Assembly: GCF_028550395.1 (NCBI RefSeq) | Contig: NZ_JAQQKW010000003.1 | Span: forward strand, 248,001 to 312,000 | Origin: Asticcacaulis currens | Lineage (GTDB): Bacteria; Pseudomonadota; Alphaproteobacteria; Caulobacterales; Caulobacteraceae | DNA: 64,000 nucleotides | Direction of reading: 5' to 3' | Shown: in pieces, positions 17,506 to 25,814 of the stretch | Layout: every line of letters begins with the position of its first letter | Numbering within the stretch: position 1 is the first letter of the stretch | Program-made: the position numbers and the translations under genes | The notes under the pieces: generated by a model | What the model was told of the DNA's origin: nothing | Database searches by the model: none | What the model saw: the letters and a program-made list of their open reading frames with translations, nothing else

Positions 17506-18330
17506 ATGACGTCGCAACATCCTCTGCCGACCCTCTATATTCCGCATGGCGGCGGCCCGTGCTTCTTTATGGAGTGGAACCCGCCGCACCTGTGGGACCG
17601 CATGGGCGACTATCTGCGCGACATCCCTCATCAGGTGGGGCAGCGCCCGAAGGCCATACTGGTCATCTCGGCGCACTGGATGACCGAACGCTTCACGGTG
17701 CAGACCAAGGCGAAGCCGGGGATGTTGTTCGACTATTACGGCTTTCCGGACCATACCTATCGGCTGAGCTATCCCGCCCCCGGCTCGCCTGAACTGGCCG
17801 AGCGCGTCATTGCGCTGGCGGCAGAGGCGGATATCCCGGTCGATCGTGACGCCACCCGCGACTACGACCACGGCGTGTTCGTGCCCTTCCTGCTGATGTA
17901 CCCCGACGCCGACATTCCGGTGGTGCAGCTTTCGATCAAAAGCAACTGGGACCCGCAGGACCATATCGCGCTAGGCAAGGCGCTGGCCCCGCTGCGCGAC
18001 GAAGGCGTGCTGATCGTCGCCTCAGGCATGAGCTTCCACGACCTCAAGGCGTTGATCCGCCTGAGTCTGGCCCATGAGCCGGTCAATGGCTCCCACCATT
18101 TTAATGACTGGCTGAACGACACGCTGACGGCCCACACGGGTGAGGCGCGCGAAGCCTTATTGCGCGACTGGTCAAAGGGCGCAGGCGCGCGTATCGCCCA
18201 CCCGCACGAGGACCATCTGGTGCCGCTCTTCGTGGCCGCCGGTGCCGCCAGCGACGCGAAGGCGGTGCGGACCTATGACGAGACGCTGCGCCCCATGAAC
18301 ACAGCGGTCAGCGGCTTTCAGTTCGGCTAG
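17506..18330 (+). CDS. DODA-type extradiol ring-opening dioxygenase family protein
   Basis: A 274-residue member of the LigB/DODA (YgiD-like) family. The ATG at 17506 gives MTSQHPLPTLYIPHGGGPCFF, the usual N-terminus; the frame continues upstream into the terminator. Metal-ligand regions are present: the IPHGGG His, the VISAHWM His, the YDHGVFVPF His and the HPHEDH motif near residue 233. Relatives cleave catechol-type rings with non-haem Fe(II) or Zn, and plant homologs make betalamic acid, but the bacterial substrate is generally unknown. Its TAG stop (18328-18330) lies at the start of a palindromic repeat. Confidence 0.9.
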   Translation: MTSQHPLPTLYIPHGGGPCFFMEWNPPHLWDRMGDYLRDIPHQVGQRPKAILVISAHWMTERFTVQTKAKPGMLFDYYGFPDHTYRLSYPAPGSPELAERVIALAAEADIPVDRDATRDYDHGVFVPFLLMYPDADIPVVQLSIKSNWDPQDHIALGKALAPLRDEGVLIVASGMSFHDLKALIRLSLAHEPVNGSHHFNDWLNDTLTAHTGEAREALLRDWSKGAGARIAHPHEDHLVPLFVAAGAASDAKAVRTYDETLRPMNTAVSGFQFG

Positions 18331-18442
18331 AGCATTCGTCGGCTAAGTTGAGCCGCCGAATGCTCTAAGTTTTTGTTTGGTCGCGCAATTTTTCCGAAAA
18401 GTGCCAAGACGCTTTTATGGCACTTTGTCGGATTGCGCTCTA
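18329..18442. repeat. Bipartite palindromic intergenic element, copy 2
   Basis: Hairpin AGAGCATTCG (18329-18338) with CGAATGCTCT (18357-18366), then linker AAGTTTTTGTTTG (18367-18379), then a long hairpin whose outer arms are GCGCAAT (18383-18389) and ATTGCGC (18432-18438), with CCGAAAAGTGCC inside. The linker is the near-exact reverse complement of that in copy 1 (7767-7779), so this copy is inverted relative to it. It starts within the stop codon of the dioxygenase gene. Confidence 0.7.
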
Positions 18443-18533
18443 GCTTGGCAGCTTTTATACGATGAGCGTCAGTTTCGCCACTTCCGGGTTTGCGTATGGG
18501 CGGCCATAATCCGTGTATGAACGGAGGTGTCGC

Positions 18534-19220
18534 ATGTACGATCTTTATATCGCCAATAAGAACTATTCCTCGTGGTCGCTGCGCCCTTGGGTGCTGCTGA
18601 AAACGCTGGGGATTCCGTTTACGGAACACCTGCACTATTTCTCGACCCCCATCGGCGAGAATGTGCAGTTTAAGGCTTTTTCACCTTCATCTCTGGTGCC
18701 CGCTCTGCATGATCAGGGCCTGACTATCTGGGACTCGCTGGCCATAGCGGAGTATGTTTATGAGGCGCATCCCGCAGTGTGGCCTGCGGATCGTGAGGCG
18801 CGCGCCTTTGCCCGTTCAGCCGCGGCAGAGATGCATTCCGGCTTTTCCGTTTTGCGCACCATCTGCACCATGACCTGCGGACTGCGGGTGAAACTGCACA
18901 CGATCAGCCCGGCGCTTCAGCGCAATATCGACCGCCTGGATGCGCTGTTCAGCGAAGGGCTGAGCCGCTTTGGCGGGCCGTTTCTGGCGGGAGACACCTT
19001 CACCGCGGTGGATGCGTTTTACTGCCCCGTGGCCTTCCGCGTGCAGACCTATGGCCTGACGCTGAGCCCTCCCGCGCAGGCCTACATCGAGCGCCTGCTG
19101 GCCCTGCCCTCCATGCAGGACTGGTACGCAGCGGCGTTGGCCGAAACGGCGCGCGAACCGGAGCACGAGGCCGAGGTGGCCGAGGTCGGCGTCGTGCTGG
19201 CCGACTATCGCGCGGTTTAA
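18534..19220 (+). CDS. Glutathione S-transferase family protein
   Basis: A 228-residue GST. The ATG at 18534 is preceded by GGAGGT (18523-18528), making it better than the GTG at 18513. The N-terminal domain reads YIANKNYSSWSLRPWVLLK, then SLVPALHDQGLTIWDSLAIAEYVYE (Pro cis-loop and glutathione-binding Asp-Ser). The C-terminal helical domain contains GPFLAGDTFTAVDAFYCPVAFR. It belongs to the group with an SSWS motif near the N-terminus. The substrate is unknown. Monocistronic; it lies between a palindromic repeat and a pair of hairpins. Confidence 0.92.
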   Translation: MYDLYIANKNYSSWSLRPWVLLKTLGIPFTEHLHYFSTPIGENVQFKAFSPSSLVPALHDQGLTIWDSLAIAEYVYEAHPAVWPADREARAFARSAAAEMHSGFSVLRTICTMTCGLRVKLHTISPALQRNIDRLDALFSEGLSRFGGPFLAGDTFTAVDAFYCPVAFRVQTYGLTLSPPAQAYIERLLALPSMQDWYAAALAETAREPEHEAEVAEVGVVLADYRAV

Positions 19221-19229
19221 AAAGAGTTT

Positions 19230-19256
19230 GGCGGGAGGCTATCCGGACCTCCCGCC
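19230..19256 (-). terminator. Hairpin terminator, best read on the minus strand
   Basis: GGCGGGAGG (19230-19238) pairs perfectly with CCTCCCGCC (19248-19256). Read on the minus strand the stem is followed by AAACTCTTTTT, a terminator tail, so it would end transcription of the small minus-strand gene at 19275-19463. A second small hairpin, ACGGCAGG-AAA-CCTGCCGT (19257-19275), sits between. It may also act on the GST transcript from the other side. Confidence 0.55.
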
Positions 19257-19274
19257 ACGGCAGGAAACCTGCCG

Positions 19275-19463
19275 TTACACGCCGCAGCAAAAACGGCGCG
19301 TAATGCGGATCACGGTTTCGAGGAAACCGATCAGACCGGAAGTCTGGGGAGGGAGATAGATTTCAGAGGGAGTAGCTGCGCGCGCTGAAGGCGCAGGCCG
19401 GGCGCCCGGCGCGGACAGATCAGGCCGCGGCAATGGAGCGGCAGACGGGTCGGGGGTACGCAT
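19275..19463 (-). CDS. Small hypothetical protein with CtrA-type box upstream
   Basis: A possible 62-residue protein from ATG 19463 (MRTPDPSAAPLPRPDLS), with AAGG ten bases upstream. The N-terminal half is Pro/Ala-rich; the C-terminal half (TSGLIGFLETVIRITRRFCC) could form an amphipathic or membrane-associated helix ending in a Cys pair. No family recognised. Support comes from context: a CtrA-like box (19543-19557) and a plausible -10 (TTATAC, 19517-19522) upstream, and a terminator with a T-rich tail downstream. It could instead be a small RNA. Confidence 0.42.
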   Translation of the reverse strand: MRTPDPSAAPLPRPDLSAPGARPAPSARAATPSEIYLPPQTSGLIGFLETVIRITRRFCCGV

Positions 19464-19542
19464 ACTGATTACGCCTTGCACGGGGTTGCAAACAGGTACG
19501 CCATACTTAGCATACCGTATAATCCAGAATAATGACGTTCTC

Positions 19543-19557
19543 TTAATGTGCGATTAA
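19543..19557. promoter_or_regulatory. Candidate CtrA binding site (TTAA-N7-TTAA)
   Basis: TTAATGTGCGATTAA matches the full CtrA recognition sequence of Caulobacter-type cell-cycle promoters with exact seven-base spacing. It lies between the small minus-strand gene (start 19463) and the alpha/beta hydrolase gene (start 19664). On the minus strand its second half (TTAAGA) is 18 bases from TTATAC, a good -35/-10 arrangement. A TATAAT at 19518-19523 on the plus strand lies just before it. Confidence 0.55.
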
Positions 19558-19663
19558 TGCGCGGAAAGGTTGAGACATCGCTATACCGATCACCCGGTCG
19601 GGATTGACTCCGAAGTCTATTTTGTTATATAGCAAAATACCGAAATAGAGAAGGGATGGCGCT

Positions 19664-21031
19664 ATGCACCGCATCTGGGGATTTTTCGCGGCAGGCGTGC
19701 TGCTGGCCACGACGACCCATGCCGAGGAAGCCGCCGGGATATGGCGCGGCAAGCTGATGGGGCAACTGACGATCATCGTGCGCATTGAAAAGGAGGGTCA
19801 GGGCTATAAGGGCACGCTGCAAAGCCCGGATCAGTCGAAGGCCCTGCTGCCGCTGGATACAATCAGCGCCACCGCCGATACCCTCAGTTTTGATCTCAAA
19901 CGCATCAATGGCCACTATGAGGGCCATTGGGATGACGCACAGAAGGCCTGGGTCGGCACCTGGTCGCAGGGGCAATCCCTGCCGCTTAGCCTCAGCCGCA
20001 TCAACGAAAGCGATTTGAGCGTCAGTCACCGTCCGCAGGTGGACGCGGCCGAGGCGGCGCTGGCGCAATATCACGTCGAAAGCGTGCAGATCGCCACCCC
20101 GACGCCCGGCGTCACCCTGGCCGGCACCTATAGCGCACCAAAGGGCAATGGCCCCTTCCCCGCCGTGGTCCTGATCGCCGGTTCGGGGCCGAATACGCGC
20201 GACGAAACCGTGGCCGGTCACAAGGTTTTTCTGGTGCTGGCCGACGCCCTCAACCGTGCAGGGATCGCCGTGCTGCGCTACGATAAGCGCGGCATCGGCG
20301 GCTCGACCGGTGCCTATGCACAGGCCACCACCGCCGACTTTGCCGATGACGCTCAGGCCGCGGCTCACTGGCTGGGCGCGCGTAAGGACGTGAAGACGAT
20401 CGGCCTGATCGGTCATTCCGAAGGCGGGATCATCGCCCCCCTCGTTGCCAACCGCACGCCGCAGGTGCAGTTTGTCGGGCTTCTGGCCGGTAGCGCGGTG
20501 CGCGGCGATCATCTGCTGCTCAGCCAGCAGGTCCTGATCGGACGTGCCAATGGTATGGACGAAGCGGCTTTGAGCCGGGCGCAGGCCACCAACCGCAAAA
20601 TCTACGACGCGATTATCGCCGACCCGGCGCACGCCGAAACCACGCTACGCGCCATAGTCGCCGCCGAATGGCCCGCGGGAACGCCGGCCGACCCGGCGGT
20701 GATCGACGCTATCGTCAAGCCGGTTACCTCGCCGTGGATGAGCTGGTTCCTGCGCTATGACCCGCAAGTCGAACTGAAAATGCTGAAGATACCCGTACTG
20801 GCACTCACGGGCGAAAAGGACCTTCAGGTCGCCGCCCGTGACAATCTACCCGTCATGAAAGCCGCATTGGCGGGCAACCCAGATGCCACCCTCCGCGAAT
20901 TGCCGGGCCTCAACCACCTGTTCCAGACGGCCGGGACCGGTGCGCCGTCCGAATATGGCGATATAGAGGAAACGTTCGCGCCCTCGGCTTTGAAAATAGT
21001 GACCGACTGGGTCAGTGAACGGACGCGGTAG
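19664..21031 (+). CDS. Exported alpha/beta hydrolase
   Basis: A 455-residue protein with a signal peptide (MHRIWGFFAAGVLLATTTHA, cut near residue 20) and so periplasmic or secreted. Residues about 24-115 form a beta-rich N-terminal domain (IWRGKLMGQLTIIVRI). The alpha/beta hydrolase domain from about 140 has PFPAVVLIAGSGPNTRDE (oxyanion region), VLRYDKRGIGGS, the nucleophile elbow GHSEGG (S252), and plausible acid and base in LTGEKDLQV and LPGLNHLF. This architecture is common among secreted esterases of unknown substrate. GAAGGGA precedes the ATG. Its stop overlaps the convergent zincin gene by 20 bases. Confidence 0.9.
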   Translation: MHRIWGFFAAGVLLATTTHAEEAAGIWRGKLMGQLTIIVRIEKEGQGYKGTLQSPDQSKALLPLDTISATADTLSFDLKRINGHYEGHWDDAQKAWVGTWSQGQSLPLSLSRINESDLSVSHRPQVDAAEAALAQYHVESVQIATPTPGVTLAGTYSAPKGNGPFPAVVLIAGSGPNTRDETVAGHKVFLVLADALNRAGIAVLRYDKRGIGGSTGAYAQATTADFADDAQAAAHWLGARKDVKTIGLIGHSEGGIIAPLVANRTPQVQFVGLLAGSAVRGDHLLLSQQVLIGRANGMDEAALSRAQATNRKIYDAIIADPAHAETTLRAIVAAEWPAGTPADPAVIDAIVKPVTSPWMSWFLRYDPQVELKMLKIPVLALTGEKDLQVAARDNLPVMKAALAGNPDATLRELPGLNHLFQTAGTGAPSEYGDIEETFAPSALKIVTDWVSERTR

Positions 21032-21434
21032 AACTCTTTTTCAGCTCGTCTTCCAGCCACTCCATATCCTCGTCGCTGAGGCCGAAATGATGCCCGGCCT
21101 CGTGGATCAGGATATGGGCGACCAGATCAACCAGCGGCACGCCGGTTTCGGCCCATTCATCGAGGATCGGGCGGCGGAAAAGGTGGATCATCGGCGGCAG
21201 GTCGCCTGTGAACGTCTCGGTTTCCGCCGGTCGGCCAGTATAGAGGCCGGTCAGTTCAAACGGGTCTTCGATGCCCAGATCGGCCAGCAGGTCTTCGGCG
21301 GGGAAGTCCTCGACGATCAGCACCACGTCGCGCAGATACCCGGCAAAGGGCTCCGGCAGTTTGCTCAGCGTATCTCTGGCCAAGGCCTCGATGTCGTCCA
21401 GCGACGGCGGCGGTCCAAACGCGGTCTGGTTCAT
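21012..21434 (-). CDS. Zincin-like metallopeptidase (PF06262 type)
   Basis: A 140-residue protein from ATG 21434 (MNQTAFGPPPSLDDIEALAR). The C-terminal region has the zinc-binding motif H111-E-A-G-H115 within LIHEAGHHFGLSDEDMEWLE, diagnostic of this small-metallopeptidase family. Other conserved parts are VEDFPAEDLL, LTGLYTGRP and PPMIHLFRRPILDEW. Substrates are unknown. Its ATG overlaps the stop of the 58-residue gene upstream (ATGA), so it is the third member of a coupled trio with a zeta-type kinase. The 3' end overlaps the convergent hydrolase gene. Confidence 0.9.
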   Translation of the reverse strand: MNQTAFGPPPSLDDIEALARDTLSKLPEPFAGYLRDVVLIVEDFPAEDLLADLGIEDPFELTGLYTGRPAETETFTGDLPPMIHLFRRPILDEWAETGVPLVDLVAHILIHEAGHHFGLSDEDMEWLEDELKKSSTASVH

Positions 21435-21607
21435 TCGGCGGCCGGACGATCGACAGCGTTTTCGGGATAAACCTCGACCGGCTTTTCGCCGTCCCACACC
21501 ACCCAGTACTGCCCCAGCCGCCGTTTCCGCTCAATGGCTTCGGACACGGCTTCACGCAGCACCGTCAGGGCATGATTTGCGTAAGCCGACATATCTTCGC
21601 GGTTCAT
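21431..21607 (-). CDS. 58-residue partner protein of the zeta-type kinase (putative antitoxin)
   Basis: A 58-residue protein, MNREDMSAYANHALTVLREA, then a basic helix and the end RLGQYWVVWDGEKPVEVYPE. The pattern of a helix with ERKRRLGQ followed by a VVW-DGKPV hairpin is one I recall from small proteins encoded next to zeta-toxin-like kinases in many bacteria. Both ends overlap the neighbours (ATGA with the kinase stop at 21604-21607 and with the zincin start at 21431-21434). Its role as antitoxin is inference from this pairing; the sequence itself only shows a helix plus a short beta-hairpin. Confidence 0.72.
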   Translation of the reverse strand: MNREDMSAYANHALTVLREAVSEAIERKRRLGQYWVVWDGEKPVEVYPENAVDRPAAE

Positions 21608-22179
21608 TTCACCTGCCCTGAGAAACGCTTCAACCCATCGAAAAGAGACGGGCTCGCCACCTGGCAATCCTCACCGGATTGATGAAAGATCACCTCTGCG
21701 CGGCCATCATCGTTCATGTAGCACACGCAGACGTCAGCCTTCATTCTATAATCAATCAGCAGATTGCGCAAACTACGCGGGAAAAGCCGTTCTATATCGG
21801 TCTGAGGTATATCATGTCCGCCATGCGCAACACGCTCAGCCACGCGCCGTTTAGAAACCGAAACGTCAGGCAACGCTAAATAATGAAGCTCAACCGTCCA
21901 GCCTTTGGCCCTTAACTGTTCGATCAGCCTCAGATAGGTTTTGCCGGACAGCGTCGTCTCAAATGCAAAATCCTCACGCACGGCAATCCGCGCCTCCATT
22001 TCTATCAGGAACAGCCGTGCCGCTGCTGCGGTCTGCTGCTCCGGATGAAAGGGCGACAGACCCGACGCGATGAGGCCGGCATTGATGGAATGTGCCACAC
22101 CCACCGCAGGCAGGTACTTCAACGCAAATGTGGTTTTCCCTGCGCCATTCGGTCCGGCAATGATCAGACATCTGGGCAT
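21604..22179 (-). CDS. Zeta toxin family P-loop kinase
   Basis: A 191-residue protein from ATG 22179; a TTG two codons upstream is less likely. The Walker A motif is GPNGAGKT (residues 9-16), followed by FALKYLPA and NAGLIASGLSPFHPE, and the zeta-like FAFETTLSGKTYLRLIEQLRAKGW. RVAERVAHGGHDIPQTDIERLFPRSL supplies Arg residues for nucleotide binding. Zeta toxins phosphorylate UDP-N-acetylglucosamine and block wall synthesis; many chromosomal relatives are not proven toxins. Here the kinase comes first and the small partner follows, the reverse of classical epsilon-zeta order. Confidence 0.87.
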   Translation of the reverse strand: MPRCLIIAGPNGAGKTTFALKYLPAVGVAHSINAGLIASGLSPFHPEQQTAAAARLFLIEMEARIAVREDFAFETTLSGKTYLRLIEQLRAKGWTVELHYLALPDVSVSKRRVAERVAHGGHDIPQTDIERLFPRSLRNLLIDYRMKADVCVCYMNDDGRAEVIFHQSGEDCQVASPSLFDGLKRFSGQVK

Positions 22180-22190
22180 AGGCAACGCCT

Positions 22191-22231
22191 AAAACGCAAA
22201 CGCCGCCGGGACAAGTCGTCCTGACGGCGTT
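22191..22231 (-). terminator. fabI: Rho-independent terminator after fabI
   Basis: On the minus strand, AACGCCGTCAGGAC pairs with GTCCCGGCGGCGTT with a bulge and is followed by TGCGTTTT. It lies between the fabI stop (22257) and the kinase start (22179), ending the fabA-fabB-fabI transcript. Confidence 0.65.
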
Positions 22232-22256
22232 CAAGGTGAGACTGTTCAGGCAGCGC

Positions 22257-23075
22257 TTAGGCGTCAATATCCTCAGGCAACCCCACCACATGGAAGCCCG
22301 CGTCGACGTGCACCACTTCGCCGGTGGTGGACAGGCCGAGGTCCGATGCCAGCCACAGGGCCGCCCCGGCGACGCCTTCCATAGAGGTTTCTTCTTTCAG
22401 CAGCGAGAACTGCCCCGACTTGGCGTGCAGCGAACGCCCACCGGAGATACCGGCCAGGCTGAGGGTACGCATGGCGCCCGCCGAAATGGCGTTGACGCGG
22501 ATCTTCTTGGGGCCGAGGTCGCGGGCGATATAGCGCGTCGAGGCCTCAAGCGCCGCCTTGGCCACGCCCATGGTGTTGTAGTTCGGAATGACGCGCTCAG
22601 AGCCCAGATAGCTCAGCGTCACCAGCGAGCCGCCGTTCGGCATCAGCTCAGCGGCGCGGCGCGACACATCGACGAAGGAGAAGGCCGACACATTCATAGC
22701 CAGCAGGAAGCCTTCGCGGGTGGTGTTTTCGACGAACGAGCCTTGCAGTTCGTTCTTGTTGGCGAAGGCCACCGAATGGATCACGAAGTCGATTTCGCCG
22801 TAAATTTCTTTCAGCTTGGCAAAGGCCGCATCCATCGACGCGTCGTCGGTGACGTCGCATTCGATCAGGTGCTTGACGCCGATGGATTCGGCCAGCGGCC
22901 CGACGCGGCGCAGCAGGCTTTCGCCCATATAGGAGAAGGCCATGTCCGCGCCCTGCGCCGCCAGTTGCGAGGCGATGCCCCAGGCAATGGACTTGTCATT
23001 GGCAACGCCCATGACGAGGCCCTTCTTGCCCTTCATCAGCTCGCCCTTGGGGAATTTCCAGCCGTCTTCAGCCAT
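22257..23075 (-). CDS. fabI: Enoyl-[acyl-carrier-protein] reductase (NADH) FabI
   Basis: A 272-residue SDR-type enoyl-ACP reductase performing the last step of each fatty-acid elongation cycle. Signatures include GLVMGVANDKSIAWGIA (FabI nucleotide loop), IHSVAFA and the catalytic pair Y156 plus Y166-x6-K173 in SYLGSERVIPNYNTMGVAKA. The C-terminal GEVVHVDAGFHVVGLP is standard. It starts about 50 bases after fabB and forms the end of the fabA-fabB-fabI operon, the usual alphaproteobacterial set for unsaturated fatty acid synthesis. Confidence 0.96.
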   Translation of the reverse strand: MAEDGWKFPKGELMKGKKGLVMGVANDKSIAWGIASQLAAQGADMAFSYMGESLLRRVGPLAESIGVKHLIECDVTDDASMDAAFAKLKEIYGEIDFVIHSVAFANKNELQGSFVENTTREGFLLAMNVSAFSFVDVSRRAAELMPNGGSLVTLSYLGSERVIPNYNTMGVAKAALEASTRYIARDLGPKKIRVNAISAGAMRTLSLAGISGGRSLHAKSGQFSLLKEETSMEGVAGAALWLASDLGLSTTGEVVHVDAGFHVVGLPEDIDA

Positions 23076-23126
23076 ATGTCTAATCCTATGAATACACCCA
23101 CCCCGCTGCGCAGGGAGGGATGTGAA

Positions 23127-24350
23127 TTACAAATCCGCCTGCGACAGGATAATCGAACCGTTGGTGCCGCCAAAGCCGAACGAGTTCGACATCACGGTCT
23201 CCAGCGCGCCGTCGCGGCGCTCCCTCAGGATCGGCATACCGTCAAAGGCCGGGTCGAGTTCCTCGATATGCGCGCTCTTGGCCGCGAAACCGTGCTGCAT
23301 CATCAGCAGGCAGTAGATCACTTCCTGTGCGCCTGCCGCGCCCAGCGAGTGGCCGGTCAGCGACTTGGTCGAGGAGATCAGCGGAGACGCTTCGCCAAAG
23401 ACGTTGCGCACTGCCCCCATTTCGCGCTCATCGCCCACCGGGGTCGAGGTGCCGTGCGGGTTGAGGTAGTCGATCTTACGGCCACCGGCCTGACGCAGGG
23501 CCTCACGCATACAGCGCTCCGCCCCTTCGCCCGACGGCGCCACCATGTCGTAGCCGTCCGAATTGGCACAGTAACCGACGATTTCGGCCAGAATATTGGC
23601 CCCGCGTGCCTTGGCCCGCTCATAGTCTTCCAGCACAACCGCGCCCGCACCCCCGGCGATGACGAAGCCGTCGCGGTTCTTGTCATAGGCGCGCGATGCG
23701 ACTGACGGCGTGTCGTTGAAGTTCGAGGACATGGCGCCCATGGCGTCGAACAGATTGGACAGGGTCCAGTCCAGTTCTTCGGTGCCGCCAGCGAACATCA
23801 CGTCCTGACGGCCCAGCATGATCTGCTCGGCCGCCGCCCCGATGCAATGCACCGAGGTGGCGCAGGCCGAAGAGATCGAATAGTTGATGCCGCGAATCTT
23901 GAACCAGGTGGCCAGCACCGCCGAAGGGCCCGACGACATGGCCTTGGGCACCGCGAATGGCCCGATGCGCTTGGGCGACTTCTTTTCGCGCGTCGTATCG
24001 GCGGCTTCGACGATGGTGCGGGTCGAAGGGCCGCCCGCGCCGAAGATGATGCCCGTGCGCTCGTTGGAAATATCGCTCTCTTCCAGACCGGCTGACTTTA
24101 TCGCCTGCTCCAGCGACACGTGCCCGTAGGCCAGACCGTCCGACAGGAAGCGCGCCGCACGGCGATCAACCAGAGGCGTCCAGTCGCCGATGGTCGGTTT
24201 GGCGTGCACCTGACACTTGAAACCCAGCTCGGCATATTCCGGCGCGGCAACGATGCCCGATCTGGCGTCACGCAGCGAGGCCGCAACCTCATCTGCGCCC
24301 GTGCCGATGGATGAGACGATACCAAGACCGGTGATAACAACTCTACGCAT
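23127..24350 (-). CDS. fabB: 3-oxoacyl-[acyl-carrier-protein] synthase I FabB
   Basis: A 407-residue condensing enzyme. The nucleophile is C163 in [14 protein letters not shown], and the two active-site His lie in [12 protein letters not shown] and [15 protein letters not shown]. FabB elongates acyl chains and, with FabA, is needed for unsaturated fatty acids. It lies between fabA (35 bases upstream) and fabI on one transcript. The length and the close match with E. coli residue numbering leave little doubt about FabB rather than FabF. Confidence 0.96.
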   Translation of the reverse strand: MRRVVITGLGIVSSIGTGADEVAASLRDARSGIVAAPEYAELGFKCQVHAKPTIGDWTPLVDRRAARFLSDGLAYGHVSLEQAIKSAGLEESDISNERTGIIFGAGGPSTRTIVEAADTTREKKSPKRIGPFAVPKAMSSGPSAVLATWFKIRGINYSISSACATSVHCIGAAAEQIMLGRQDVMFAGGTEELDWTLSNLFDAMGAMSSNFNDTPSVASRAYDKNRDGFVIAGGAGAVVLEDYERAKARGANILAEIVGYCANSDGYDMVAPSGEGAERCMREALRQAGGRKIDYLNPHGTSTPVGDEREMGAVRNVFGEASPLISSTKSLTGHSLGAAGAQEVIYCLLMMQHGFAAKSAHIEELDPAFDGMPILRERRDGALETVMSNSFGFGGTNGSIILSQADL

Positions 24351-24385
24351 AGTTCGCTTCCCTGTAGTCAGAGGGGTGCTTTTGA

Positions 24386-24904
24386 TCAGACCAGATCCTT
24401 GGCGTCGAACAGGCCGACGCGCAGGCCCGACGCCGAATAGATCGGCTTGTCGTCAGCCAGCACCACGCCTTCGCCGATGCCCATGATCAGCTTGCCCGTC
24501 ATGACCCGCTTCATATCTATCTTATAGGTCACCTTTTTGACCGACGGCGTGACCTGACCGGTAAATTTGACGTCGCCTACGCCCAGTGCGCGACCGCGGC
24601 CCGGATTGCCCGACCAGCCGAGGAAGAAGCCGACCAGTTGCCACATGGCGTCAAGGCCCAGGCAGCCCGGCATGACCGGATCGCCGATAAAGTGGCAGGC
24701 GAAGAACCACAGGTCGGGGTTGATGTCGAGTTCGGCTTCGATATAGCCCTTGTTGAAGGCCCCGCCATCCTGCGTGATCTGCGTGATACGATCCATCATC
24801 AGCATCGGCGGTGCCGGCAACTGGGCATTGCCCGGACCGTACATTTCCCCGCGCGAACAGGCCAGAAGGGCTTCATAATCGAAAGACGAAGGACGGTCGC
24901 TCAT
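24386..24904 (-). CDS. fabA: 3-hydroxydecanoyl-ACP dehydratase/isomerase FabA
   Basis: A 172-residue FabA from ATG 24904 ([20 protein letters not shown]). The catalytic His and Asp are H71 ([18 protein letters not shown]) and D85 (GLDAMWQL). FabA dehydrates 3-hydroxydecanoyl-ACP and isomerises the trans-2 to the cis-3 double bond, the branch point to unsaturated fatty acids. It is the first gene of fabA-fabB-fabI; the promoter should lie in 24905-25048, where I found no convincing -35/-10 pair. Confidence 0.96.
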   Translation of the reverse strand: MSDRPSSFDYEALLACSRGEMYGPGNAQLPAPPMLMMDRITQITQDGGAFNKGYIEAELDINPDLWFFACHFIGDPVMPGCLGLDAMWQLVGFFLGWSGNPGRGRALGVGDVKFTGQVTPSVKKVTYKIDMKRVMTGKLIMGIGEGVVLADDKPIYSASGLRVGLFDAKDLV

Positions 24905-25048
24905 TGGGGCTCCGGATAGAATCTCACACACATATAGCTGTTATGCGGCGCTTAATGGCGCGTTCGTAACAGGCTGTAAAGATGCGTTACACGCATAGAG
25001 GCCGCGGCTCAATGGCTTTTCTTGTGAAATTTTACGGGCATTTGGCGT

Positions 25049-25681
25049 TTAACGCACGCCTTGCGAGGCACCCAGCCGCGTGAAGGGGTCCGGGCGTTTG
25101 CACGCCGCGCCCTCTTGCGCCCCCCACAGGCGATCCTGCGGTGCCCAGCCATCGACATTGCCGACCGACACCTTGCAATAACCCTTCTTGCACTTGTCGA
25201 GCGTCGCCAGAGAGCGTGGATTAAGCCGCGCCTTGACCTTGGCCGTGGACTTGGCCCCGCTCAGCAGGTCGATCTTCTGCGTACCCATCGACACCACGCT
25301 GCGCTGCGACTTCAGCATCGAGCGGTTCACCCAGGCAATGCCGCCGTCCGGATCGCAGATCATGCGCCATTCGCGGGTTTCGGAAATTATCTGCACCGGC
25401 AGATTTTTCTGACGATAGGTCCACAGGACCTTGTTTTCCTTGGTCGGGCCGGAGCGCGCATAGACTTCGTTGGACCGCAGCGACGCCCAGCGCGGCACCG
25501 GCTGCTTCGACGGCGTGTCGAAGGCCTCTTCGTCAGCGCTGCCCGCCTGCGCCAGCCCCGTCCCCGTCCCGACAAGGCCTGCCGCCAAAACAACCGCCCT
25601 CAGCCACCCCGACTTGACGCGGGGGCACGGCCTATGGTGTGGTGATTTTACTGCAAAAAATGGACTGAACAGGGTCGGCAT
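25049..25681 (-). CDS. Exported bacterial SH3-domain protein
   Basis: A 210-residue protein taken from ATG 25681 (MPTLFSPFFAVKSPH); the signal peptide is GWLRAVVLAAGLVGTGTGLAQA, cut near residue 45. Two SH3-like modules follow: WASLRSNEVYARSGPTKENKVLWTY with WRMICDPDGGIAWVNRSML, and VKARLNPRSLATLDKCKKGYCKVSV. Such tandem periplasmic SH3 proteins probably bind cell-wall peptides. Two Cys near the C-terminus may form a disulfide. It is divergent from the 2-hydroxyacid dehydrogenase. A shorter signal, starting within the first 25 codons, is also possible. Confidence 0.85.
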   Translation of the reverse strand: MPTLFSPFFAVKSPHHRPCPRVKSGWLRAVVLAAGLVGTGTGLAQAGSADEEAFDTPSKQPVPRWASLRSNEVYARSGPTKENKVLWTYRQKNLPVQIISETREWRMICDPDGGIAWVNRSMLKSQRSVVSMGTQKIDLLSGAKSTAKVKARLNPRSLATLDKCKKGYCKVSVGNVDGWAPQDRLWGAQEGAACKRPDPFTRLGASQGVR

Positions 25682-25814
25682 CGGCAAAAGCGGACGATTG
25701 AAGGAGGCGTGGAAAGGTCTCAGACAGTTGCGTCGCAATGCTTCAGATTTGGTTAACCACGCCCTGAAAATCAGCCCCACAGACAGAAATGCCGCCAGAG
25801 GGTAAACGCATATT

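Noticed and set aside
19543-19785. 80-codon minus-strand frame overlapping the start of the hydrolase gene
   Set aside because: Antisense to a signal-peptide-bearing gene with a good ribosome site; no independent support.
22236-23705. 489-codon plus-strand frame across fabI and fabB
   Set aside because: Runs across two genes and the gap between them on the other strand, and has shadow composition.
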